Below are positions 37,228-47,123 of a stretch of 64,000 nt of DNA, piece after piece. Within the stretch, counting starts at the first letter, position 1; every line of letters begins with the position of its first letter. This stretch comes from Gnetum montanum (lineage: Eukaryota > Streptophyta > Gnetopsida > Gnetales > Gnetaceae), in assembly GCA_015680685.1 (NCBI GenBank), contig MNCI01005950.1:29157-93156 (forward strand), in the 5' to 3' direction. A program made the position numbers and the translations under genes. The notes under the pieces were generated by a model, which saw only the letters and a program-made list of their open reading frames with translations, did not search any database and was not told the DNA's origin.

Positions 37228-37264
37228 CATAATTCAATATTATCCACTAGGCTAACATCTCATT
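37228..37264 (-). mobile_element. SINE head fragment
   Basis: Minus-strand GAGATGTTAGCCTAGTGG followed by about 20 further bases of the head. The rest of the SINE is missing. Confidence 0.5.
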
Positions 37265-37289
37265 GTCAAGCTTGAATATAAAGATAGAA

Positions 37290-37512
37290 CACCAGGATTT
37301 TTTATGAAAAGAACATCTTTTATATTGCTTTTAGTAAATAATTTATGTATGGTTTCATATATGTTATTATATTTTCAAGACTTTATAGAACTTATTCTAT
37401 AGAAATGTTTCTTTTTAATGTCCTCTTTGTAGAAGTTAAGATTCATTTTCTAATGTTTTTCCTTTTTGTTATTTTGTTAGTTAGCATGGCTGGAAATGGC
37501 AATTGAGAATTT
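37290..37512 (+). pseudogene. LINE-f C-terminal fragment
   Basis: Plus-strand sequence around 37400-37500 aligns with LINE-c (21835-21945): the same TTTAATGTCYTCTTTGTAGA phrase, and HGWKWQLRI against HAWKWTFRI. It is cut at 37512 by the element C LTR. Confidence 0.6.
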
Positions 37513-38027
37513 TGATGAATAGTAATAATACAAGTTGCATCAACACATGCCCATCGACATGTCCCTATTGAGACATTCCAGGATATGTTGATGTAGGTAC
37601 AATGACGTTGATGTAGTTATTGCCTATATAAATGTGCACATCCTTCACATTTATGGCACCTTTCGATCTTAGTCTTAGCTAAACTCTTACAGTTTTTTCC
37701 TTCAAGAGTTAGAATATTTTTCCTTTAAGTGTTTGTAGCATGGATTTATGAGATTACATAGAATTTTCTTTGAGTGCTCATATACCTAAATATGTTGGCT
37801 TGAATAGTAATTGTTGGCGACCATTTGGGATGTGACCACCAATGAGCATCCTCGAATAGGATTTAGGTGCTTACTGGTCTCTGGCAACACCAAGGCCCAG
37901 ATACCTCCAAATAGACTCAGTAGTTAATGTGAGTATGTGTGTGTGCTGTTGCGGTGTGTGGTTGTGAAAAAATGAAACGATTGCGTTGTGTGTAAACTAC
38001 AAAAGACTTATCTTAAAGAGATTCAGC

Positions 38028-38575
38028 NNNNNNNNNNNNNNNNNNNNNNNNNNNNNNNNNNNNNNNNNNNNNNNNNNNNNNNNNNNNNNNNNNNNNNNNN
38101 NNNNNNNNNNNNNNNNNNNNNNNNNNNNNNNNNNNNNNNNNNNNNNNNNNNNNNNNNNNNNNNNNNNNNNNNNNNNNNNNNNNNNNNNNNNNNNNNNNNN
38201 NNNNNNNNNNNNNNNNNNNNNNNNNNNNNNNNNNNNNNNNNNNNNNNNNNNNNNNNNNNNNNNNNNNNNNNNNNNNNNNNNNNNNNNNNNNNNNNNNNNN
38301 NNNNNNNNNNNNNNNNNNNNNNNNNNNNNNNNNNNNNNNNNNNNNNNNNNNNNNNNNNNNNNNNNNNNNNNNNNNNNNNNNNNNNNNNNNNNNNNNNNNN
38401 NNNNNNNNNNNNNNNNNNNNNNNNNNNNNNNNNNNNNNNNNNNNNNNNNNNNNNNNNNNNNNNNNNNNNNNNNNNNNNNNNNNNNNNNNNNNNNNNNNNN
38501 NNNNNNNNNNNNNNNNNNNNNNNNNNNNNNNNNNNNNNNNNNNNNNNNNNNNNNNNNNNNNNNNNNNNNNNNNNN
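38028..38575. other. Assembly gap
   Basis: 548 Ns. Nothing can be said about the content. Confidence 1.
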
Positions 38576-39654
38576 ATGATACTATCTAAACCACTAGCTA
38601 AACAATTTAAACAAAATAAAAAATAAAAAACATAACTCACAGGACTATGACAAAGAGGCTGAAATCTTTTCTTTAGCAAGCCATCTTACAAGAAATCTTT
38701 CACAATGTGTGACCCGCCAGAGTGTGATATTTTCTTCTTATCCTTGAATCCTTTTTATAGGGTTCAAAAGGTAGTTACGTAATTCAAAATATCTTAGCTA
38801 ACTTCTCTCCCAAGTAAGGAGGTTATAACTTGCCCAACAAGTTAGGTAAGTTACAAAAATTTTGGGTGGTTGTAACCACCATAAAGATAAAAAAGCTACA
38901 GCTGACAAGTGTCCCATTTAGTTGCCAAGTGGCCCTTCAGTCGCCAAGTGGTCACCATGGAGATAAATAAGTTGTAGTTGACAAGTGGCCTTTTTAGTTG
39001 CCATGTGTCTTCATGGTAATCAAAATTAAAATTACTTACAAATATCATAGTTGTAACTATCATAGGAAGTTACAACTTCCATAGGAATAAGAGGGATAAT
39101 AGCCAAATGTCTCCTTTATATAGGACGTTACACAAATATCCCATAACTATCTTTTCCTTTTTAAATCATAAAATATTTTATTTAAATCATAGTAATAGAG
39201 ATAGTAACCATGGAGTTTTTGCATACATGGATGGGTTAATATATAAATATATATATGTACGTGTGTAATATTAGTTCATATTTCTTATGCTTGGGACCCA
39301 TGATTTGCTTCCTGCTTGCCATCAACCTCTATCTGTCCAAATCATCTGCGAGTTGAAGGATTTGAACATGCAAAATGCATTAAATTGAAATGCTATGCCA
39401 TGGTAGTTATATTCGATAACAATTCTGACATAAACGGTGGGACCTCCACATATTGATTCAAAAATTTTGATGAAATAATTCCTGCTAAAAACACAGTGAA
39501 TCCCAACTTAGATTTTTTTGTTTTTTCCGTAGTCCATAGACAGATGTTCAGGAAGAAAGGATGCCAGCCCAAATCTAGTTCCTCCATCCACAGTGTTGAA
39601 AACCAGGAAACCTTGAAGACCGGTGCAGTTGTCAGCCAACTTTCTAATACAGTC

Positions 39655-40790
39655 CAGGCACATGGGCAAAGTTGTTAGTGGCAGATGAGGATGAGATTAT
39701 GTTTCTGCACAGGGTTATTCCATAAACCTCTTTCATATCCATCAGAGTTGCATCAGATCCAGGCTCGACACGCCAGTCACTGTGAAAAACCAGAGCCCCA
39801 ACAGCAACCCTGAGCTACTACAGAGCTGAAGCCATGCCGGGCCAAATTCTTCTTCCTCCTTTTTGAAACTTTTCCTGATATATTGCTATATAGCTGCGAT
39901 CGAGTTGTATTGGTAGACAGTGGGGCATGATACTAATCTTCGGTACCTCCATCCCTGTTGTGAAGAATGAGCACACGGAAGAGCCACATTGAACCTGCAA
40001 GGAGCAGTCAAAGCACTTAATATAATCGCGCACACGTTTAAATCGCAGAACTTTAAAGGATGCTCGCAGTAGCATGAAAAAGGAGAGTTTAGTAAATTAA
40101 AAACAATGTTTTTGTCATTTGATTTAATAACATTCTGATTGTCGATATATTTTGTTGCACTATCATGGGCTAGGAGCTCTATGTCAGTACGACAGCCAAG
40201 GAACGACCAGGGCTAACGTGGGGAACCCTGTAAAACGTCCCGCACAGCAGGGAATCAGAATCAGCTGATTTCGTACTTGTGAAACCTTGGTTTATTAATA
40301 GCAGGATGCAATCCTACAGAATTTGGATAAAATTGATGATCCAACCCCTTGGTGAATAAGCGTAATACGCCCTCTCCACTGCTGCCTCCCGTAGGAGTCT
40401 ACTAGATCTAGTGTCTAGTCAACATCTACCCCTAACACCGAAGGGAATCATCCAAAATTCCAACAACAGATCTGCTACGTTTTCATTCTCCTTCATCATA
40501 AATCTGTCCGACATGAATTGTAGAGCATTTTTCCACAGTCTCAGATTTCGGCTGATGGCCTAGAGATTGAAGATGATTCTGGATCATTTGGCAGATGAAG
40601 TCGCAGAGTTTCCTTAATCATGTAGTTCAAGTATTTCATTTCTGGAGTGATTCCACGTCAAATTTCTTGGTGGAGCTTCTCCATGATGCCAAAATTCCTT
40701 ACGATCTCACTCATCACCCACTCCAGAGCTGAACTCAACCATGCCACCAGGAGCATCATTTTTTATCAAAACCTCTTGTTGCAGCACCTT
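39655..40790 (-). pseudogene. Cytochrome P450 pseudogene, C-terminal half
   Basis: Read right to left, part one (about 40760 to 40439) has LSSALEWVMSEIVRNFGIME (I-helix end), YLNYMIKETLRLHLP with the ExxR motif, NLRLWKNALQFMSDRFM (the PERF region) and FWMIPFG (start of the heme loop). Part two (39870 to 39655) has GGRRIWPGMASAL and GALVFHSDWRVEPGSD, then LMDMKEVYGIT, the usual plant P450 C-terminus. These are membrane-bound monooxygenases of specialised metabolism; the match is to the CYP71-like type. The heme-ligand Cys of GRRxCPG is Trp (TGG), stops interrupt both parts, and about 25 residues are missing after ETLRLH. About 570 bases separate the parts and may be an intron or an insertion. 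The N-terminal half is not present. Confidence 0.85.
40376..40400 (-). other. 25-bp match to a conserved 16S rRNA segment
   Basis: The minus strand contains ACTCCTACGGGAGGCAGCAG within a 25-base identity to the near-universal 16S rRNA segment around E. coli position 340-360. Identity stops abruptly on both sides. It lies between the two parts of the P450 relic. Confidence 0.7.
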
Positions 40791-41711
40791 GAAAGCATTC
40801 TCTTGAATTTCATTTCTATTCCAACTTCATGGTTAGTTAACTATTGCAGAATTCTTCACAAGAAAGAGCATAATCCTCCTTGAATAGTTTCAATTCATTA
40901 GGATTTTGTATCTCACTATTTGCAAATAAGTCCACCTGTCCCATGAAATGGCCAAAATGTGCCAGCAGTAATAAAATTGAGATTTCCTACATTCATAGTA
41001 GCAATTAGAATAGTTTACTTTTACTTTTTAGCACTTTACATGGAATTTACATTTATGTTGTTAAATAATTAATGTAGTTAACCATACGAATGTGAGTACA
41101 ACCACTTCAACATAATGTATTAACACTTAGTAATTGCAACAATGGATATTTGGTATGACCAATACTATACACTTGGTAACCCAACAAAATTAGTATAAGT
41201 TCAGGATGCGTACAACAAGTGGGAACAGATACTCCATGTTAGGATAGTTAATTAATAAAGTAGCTAATTAGTTAATTACTTTCATCATGAATCTTCATTT
41301 CATCATTAAGTAATTAGGAGAAGAATATAAAAAAATAATCTTAAAAAGAAACATCTTATGCCTTGGCCATACTTAATCATACACAGAATCAAATACAAGT
41401 ATGGATTGAGAAGAAAATAACTTATAACCATACAATTCACTATTTAGGAATATTAGCAACTTAGGTAGCTAAGTCTTTGGAAGTCAACTGAATTACTTGT
41501 AAACATTTGTAATTCATATGGTTGGGTGTAGGGATTATCCACCACTGATGATTTGCATTGTTGTTGAGAACTTAGTTTAGCTAAGTGCACTAAATATTAT
41601 TAAATAGTAAATTCATATAAAATCATTCTAAGAAAAACATAATGAGATATCTTTCATATAAAATAATAATAATAAAATTATCTCAAGGAACAATTTTTAC
41701 ATATTACTAAG

Positions 41712-43820
41712 ATGGCTTCTTCTTGTAGGAATGAATTTTGATGACATGACAACAATTTCAATAAGTGCAGGAGAGGATGAAAAAGGCTATTGGTGAGAAG
41801 CTTCAACAATTGAGGGTAGTTTATGCCTATCTAGATCCCTATTATTTGGATTTCACCTTCATCCTCCATCAGAAAGAGTAGTTATGCTAGAGGGATATGG
41901 AAGGCAACGTTGTATTAACTTTTGATTACTTTGTTCCTACCATGCTCATGGCCCAACTTATTAGAATAAGCATTAAACTAGCAAGGCCAGAGTATGAGGC
42001 AAAAAACCATGCTTCTAGAGACTATTAGCCCATATAAGCATACTTCTGGATAGACAAGATCATGAAGGAACACTATGAAGCCTCCAAAGGAAAAAGAATC
42101 ATGACACCATTATTTCTGTAATTGCAGAAAGAGGGAATTGATTTCTTCTTAAGCCTCTCCTAATATAAAGACTCTCCTTCTTTTGTTGAGAATAAAACCC
42201 TTTACCAACGGTTGCAGTCAACCTATCAAAACTTTAGTGAGGGAAGGACGAAGTTCAAAGGCTAAAAAACATCAAAGGATAGATCTCATAGTTGTTCATC
42301 CAAAGACAAGGAGAAGGATAAGGATAAGGAGAAGAATGAGGCTAAGGACTATAGGAGAAGGACTACTAGGCATTGTTCTCCTAGTCCTCCATCTTCACAA
42401 TCCTCCTCATAATTAAACTTTAATAGGAGAAGCTATCAAGAAGAAAAAATGAGGAGTGATCAAGATTGAGATGGAGATGATAGAAGATCTCATCATGATG
42501 ATGGAAACTAAAAGCATAGACAATCAAAAGAGGAAGAAGAATTCCATCTAGAAAGGAGGCACAACAAGACTCATCATAGGAGACATAGATAAGATAGGGG
42601 CCACCATGGCAATGATTATGATGAACCATTGTTGACCACTAAAAAAACATTTTGAATAGTTTAGAAGTAGTTAAAATCCCCACTAGGAATCCAAATGATA
42701 GTAGGATTAAAAGGTTAGATATGAAAAATATCCCTAACTTTGAAGGGGGATAGAATGCTGATCCACAACATCATTTGCAAGCTTTCCATGATGCCTATAC
42801 CTTACAAACCATTGAAAATGAGTGTCAGAATCTAAAACTATTCCTAAGAATACTCATAAAGAAAGTAGAAACTTGGTATTGGTCTTTAGAACCCAAATCA
42901 ATTTGCAAGTAGAGTACAATGCTGGAGTTGTTTAGCAACAAGTACCAAACATACTCTTGAGTGTCCAACATGAGGAAATAAATCCAAGGGTGGAAATAAA
43001 GTAATCATGAAATGTTAGATGTAGCCATGGGTAGGTATTTCTCTCTCTTGCACTAATGCTTAGGCCATGGATTTTCTCAAAGGGAGAAACTTCACCACAT
43101 TATAGATGGGGTTTGGAATAAAACCAGAGAAACTCTTGGGGTCTATGTCCATGGGAGACTCTTGAAGATGAGAGCCTATTAGATCCAAAGGCTAATTGAT
43201 CAAGTTGCTAAGAAAGAAGGAGAGTTGAAAAAGAGAAAAAAGTGCAGAGGAGTATAATAGAGACACTTCCATTCATAAAAGGGAGGTGCATTTCTATGAT
43301 TCAAAGGAGAAAGAACCACTAGATGAAGTGGTGGAAAGGAAAACCTTATTGATTCATAAATATGTTATTGAGATATTGGCTAAGGTGGATAAAATGTATG
43401 ACTCCTTAGGTAAGAAGTTCCAAATTACTCTTAAAATAGTATTAGAGAAGATAGAGCAGGGTAGTAGTAGAGATAGAAGGAGACAAAAGGATGCAAGTAG
43501 GGATCATTATTAGTGAAAAGGTAAGGTTGCAGTAGTTGATAAGGTTGTAAATTTGGGGATAGATGATGAAAAATGTGCCATTTGCTAATATGAACATCCC
43601 AAGGAATGTTGCCCTGTAGTTTCACATCTACAAGAATCTAAGGTGTATGCATCAAACCCAAAGTTGGAAAGGAAGCAACCATCTAGGTGATTGCCTTATT
43701 CATAAGGAAGTTATAGGTAGTACTTCCACTGGACATAGTATTATCTAAGTGGAGTGCCACCTGAACCTCAAGAGCAATGTTAGTAATGGCAAAATCCACA
43801 ATCATGGGAGATGCTAAAAC
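41712..43820 (+). pseudogene. Element C gag, broken and truncated
   Basis: The likely start is ATG 41712 (MASSCRNEF). A Lys/Arg/Asp-rich linker (about 42230-42600) comes before the capsid core (about 42700-43200), which has the KYQTYS and TRETLGVYVHGRL equivalents of B, and an intact 43286-43513 block (VIEILAKVDKMYDSLGKKF). The knuckle has the motif YEHPKEC near 43590. The frame is lost at about 43818 in the Gln/Pro-rich tail, where sequence next to element D begins. Stops are frequent. Pol and the 3' LTR are not in the window. Confidence 0.8.
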
Positions 43821-44040
43821 ACCATGAAAATTTGCATGTTATAACCAATTTTCACCATGTAGCCTTCACCGCATGAAACCCAAGGTAAAACTTCATTGTA
43901 AATGTGAAGATTATAATTCATGATGGGTAATCTCACATATTTCATACTTTTGGGGGTGAAAAAATGCCTCATAAGGAGTCAAAGCCTCATTCCCCAAGTG
44001 AAAAAGTCACCTAGTATCTATATTTGTGCTTGGGAGGGGG
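43821..44040. other. Spacer before element D
   Basis: 220 bases of unknown origin. They end with GCTTGGGAGGGGG, a polypurine-like run directly before the D LTR, as would be expected of the 3' end of another D unit. Confidence 0.4.
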
Positions 44041-45106
44041 TCACAAATGCCATTTGGGATGTCAAAAATGGCAATTTGATGGGTTTTATGAGGGGGTATA
44101 CACTTTTCTATGTTGGAAACATCTATAGGGAGGTAAATCTCACATATCCCCTAGCATGGAGACTACATGCACAATGTGGAAACCTTTCCCCCTTAGTGTG
44201 GAAGCTTTCCCCTAGCATGAAGGCTTCATCCCTAGCATGAAAACTACATGCCCCTAACATGGAAGCAACATGTGCAAGAGTTTTGCACTCTAATGACCTC
44301 AAAGTTGAGTAACCACTCCAATAAGGATGGTAGAAGGCTCAACGTGGAAAATATACCTCCAAAATAGAAGGTGTTCCCCCATTAATATTTATAGTAAATG
44401 GAATGGCCATGGGAGTTTTGCACTTACTATACATAGTAACCTTCCAAATTTGGGCAGCCATCTCACTTGTATGAGGCAAACATTTGTAGCAATTTGCAAC
44501 CAATTTGTCAGCCAATTTGTAGCTTCTTTAAGCTTCCGAATGTGGAACCCTTGCAACGTTGTTACCCCATTTGCTACCCCTTGAGCCTTGTGGACTTTTG
44601 GTGTCAACACTACATTTCTGGGGTCTCCAATTCCTAGCATGGAGAAATCTAGCAACCAAAATTTTCACTTTTCTCACCTCCCAGTAATGACAAAAGTTAC
44701 AAATTTGAAGTTGCAACAAAGGAGGTTCAAGAGCATTAGAAGTGGTTGAGCACCTAGATCATGAAGTAGATCACATTACCTTCAACAAGCTCTAAATGTT
44801 TATCCTAGTTAATTTCCTTTTGTTCTCTCACAAGCAATCCTTATACACATTTCTGAACTTATTCTTTATTTGTTTAAATAAAGTTTCAAAATTTTAGTTT
44901 GTGTGCAATATAAATTGCTTTTGATTTCCAGATCTGCATTTTTGCTATTTGCATAACTCATTTTGCATTTTGTAAGTCCCTAGGTGATCTATTAAATTGT
45001 CTAGGGTACCTCAAATCCCATTTTTTAGAGGCCCTAGGGATTTAGGGTTGAGGTTGCTATGCTAGATCTCTCAATTTTCTAACTATTGACTTTTCCAGTT
45101 GCAATA
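44041..45106 (+). mobile_element. Element D LTR 1
   Basis: This starts TCACAAATGCC (TG changed to TC) and ends GTTGCAATA. It aligns with LTR 2 through GCCATTTGGGATG..., ATTTATAGTAAATGGAATGGCCATGG and CCCATTTTTTAGAGGCCCTA. Repeats of a CCTAGCATGGAAGCTT type lie in its U3 (44150-44280). Confidence 0.75.
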
Positions 45107-45112
45107 GTATTT

Positions 45113-45131
45113 TGGCACTATAAGGAGGGCC
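45113..45131 (+). other. Primer-binding-like site 1 of element D
   Basis: TGGCACTATAAGGAGGGCC lies six bases after the LTR end. The equivalent at 49576 is TGGTGCTAGAAGGAGGGCC, with the same six-base spacing. Confidence 0.65.
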
Positions 45132-45600
45132 TTCACCTAATTTTTGTGACCAAATCTATCTCCCCCATTGTAAACATTGCCATTTTACAAGCTTTTTCTA
45201 ATTTTTTGCAACCAAAACTTTCAAAAAATCAATGCTGCCCCTTCCCCCTTGTGACCAATACTATAGCGTAGAAGTTGCAGGTGGTTGGGTGTTGGCTATA
45301 CATAGCAATTGCTATGAATTTTTATGCCCAAAGCCAGTATTGATACCTTTTCCTCTTTCTTCCTTTCTGCTACCAATTTTTTCTAGTTTTCAAAGTTAGT
45401 GGTGCAACCCTTCTAGAAATCATCAAACTTCTGGAAGTCAGCTTCCCCCCCTCCTTCCTAGATGAGAAAATTGGTAGCCTACTAAAACCAAGTTCTAATG
45501 GAAAAACACCAACTTTTCACTTTGCTTTTCAGCTTTTTCCCCCCTCATCAACATTGGATTAGAAAGGTATTAAATTTCCCCCCATCTCACCCTCCTTCTT

Positions 45601-45620
45601 CCCCCCCCCCCCCCCCCCCC
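45601..45620. repeat. Poly-C run of 20
   Basis: Twenty consecutive C in the leader of the first D unit. The equivalent place in the second unit (about 50090) has five C. Confidence 0.95.
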
Positions 45621-45864
45621 TCTACCATACCCAACGTAGAAGTAGTTAAGGGGCCAATGTGGATGAGGCTTGTTACCAACTTTTTCAACTTTCTATTTTT
45701 AGTAAAGGGGTAAACCCCCTTTACACCCAACTTACTAATTATAGAAAGTGCTCTATTTTTAGCTAATTTTTCTTCCTTTGACCATTTTTAAATTCTGATT
45801 ATTAGGATTTACTTCTATTTTTTCCTTTCATAGCTTATTTTATGTCATTTTCAACAATATAGCC

Positions 45865-46560
45865 ATGTCTTTGTTATAGTCCATCAAGTTACCTTTCACC
45901 CTTACTAGTGAAGGTCCTAGCCAACAAGCCATGAGGTTCTATGACCCTAAAGACCCTACTATCATTGAATGCAAGAAGTCTTTAAGGGCTAGGAAAAAAA
46001 GTCCTGACTTTGCAACCATAAATGAAGATCAATATAACTACATTTGTGCCAAAATGCAAGCTGGCATGATGATTCCACATTTGGATGCAAAAGCCAAAAG
46101 GGAGTTCAAACTCATCCATCGCAATGGTAAAGAGTACATCCCTTTCTCCTATGACCAAATACCTCTCAATGACATCTATGTAGGTATCCTAGTCTAATTG
46201 ATTAAGATGGAGGAAGAGGATGATAAGCATAGCTCAGAAGAACAATAAGAAGAGGAGGATGAATTTAGGATAGAATCTGAGCCCAAAAACATCCTAGGAG
46301 GATTGTTCCAACAAACATTCCCTAAGGTCATAGCACCTTTCTCTAATTCCTTTGTGTTCTCCAGGGGCATGGTGTTGCCATCTTTCACTTCCTCTTACCC
46401 TGCCATGATTGATCCCACATTAGTTATAGCCATGCATCAAACTCAATCAACACCATAGCCAATAGCCTATAATCCTTCAATGCCATTTGCCACATAGCCC
46501 TAGTTCGTGCAGTCATCGGCAGTGGTTTTCACCATCACAAATCCACAAACCACTTGTGTG
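45865..46560 (+). pseudogene. Element D unit 1 gag N-terminus
   Basis: From ATG 45865 the frame holds MRFYDPKDPTIIE, ICAKMQAGMMIPHLD and GKEYIPFSYDQIPLNDIYV, then an acidic stretch and a Pro/Ser/Thr-rich tail. The second D unit has the same protein at 50469-51302. The capsid core and protease found in unit 2 are missing: the frame runs directly into the polypurine tract AAGGGAGATGGGGGA and LTR 2. Two stops interrupt it. I know no close family for the N-terminal domain. Confidence 0.7.
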
Positions 46561-47123
46561 GGGCCCACCATGAGACCCTAGGCAACTCAAGGGTCATACA
46601 AACTCAAGGGAGATGGGGGATGTTAAAAATGCCTTTTGGGATGCCAAAATTGGCATTTTGATGGGTTTTATGGGGGTATAGCATTTTATACGTTGAAGAC
46701 ATCTACCCCCAACTAGGACACATGGGGGGAAAGCTCACCTACCCTTAGCTAGGATGCATGGGGGAAAAGCTCACCTGCCCCTAGCTTGGATGCATGGGGG
46801 AAAAGCTCACTTACCTCCAACTTGGATGCATGCATGGAAAGCTCAGCCCCCTCTTAGCATGAAAGTTTCCCCCCAAGCATGGAAAGCTTCCCTCCTAGCA
46901 TGAAAGCTCCCACCCCCTCTTAGCATGGAAACTACCCCCAATGTGGAAAGGGCATGCCTCTAGTGTGTAAGCCACAAAGACAAAATTTCAACACTACATG
47001 CACTCCAACATTGCTCCAACATGCCAATGTAGAAGATTTAAGGTCCAACATAGAAGATCTATCTTCAATGTGAATGCCATGCCCTCCTGTTACTATTTAT
47101 AGTAAATAGAATGGCCATGGGGG

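Larger units (their letters stand above)
37812..40967 (-). mobile_element. TG...CA insertion with GTAAT target duplication
   Basis: The insert begins TGTTGGCGACC and ends GTGCCAGCA, and is flanked by GTAAT on both sides (37807-37811 and 40968-40972). Its first 216 bases match the element H LTR end (1413-1630). A minus-strand TATA, CTATAAAAAGG, lies near 38754 with several CCACTTGGCAACT repeats upstream (about 38880-39010), as in a U3. The right end has no visible second copy of the left LTR, so this may be a very long solo LTR or a rearranged element. It includes the N gap and a P450 relic. Which parts arrived together is unknown. Confidence 0.6.
37513..41551 (+). mobile_element. Element C 5' LTR, split by a 3.16-kb insertion
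   Basis: The two LTR parts are 37513-37811 (TGATGAATAGTA..., with a CATCGACATG/TTGATGT array and TATATAAAT at about 37625) and 40973-41551 (ending CCACTGATGA). They add to 878 bp, matching the A and E LTRs. The sequence ATACCTAAA...GTTGGC...AATAAA of element A runs straight across the join. A worn primer site, TTTGCATTGTTGTTGAGAAC, follows at 41552-41571. Confidence 0.8.

Noticed and set aside
37986-38679. Three frames of about 200 codons across 38028-38575
   Set aside because: They are open only because the gap is filled with N; no real sequence supports them.
40155-40425. A TGTTG...CAACA segment that looks like a small LTR with a purine tract beside it
   Set aside because: The purine tract is the P450 heme-loop coding sequence, no direct repeats flank the segment and no partner copy exists.
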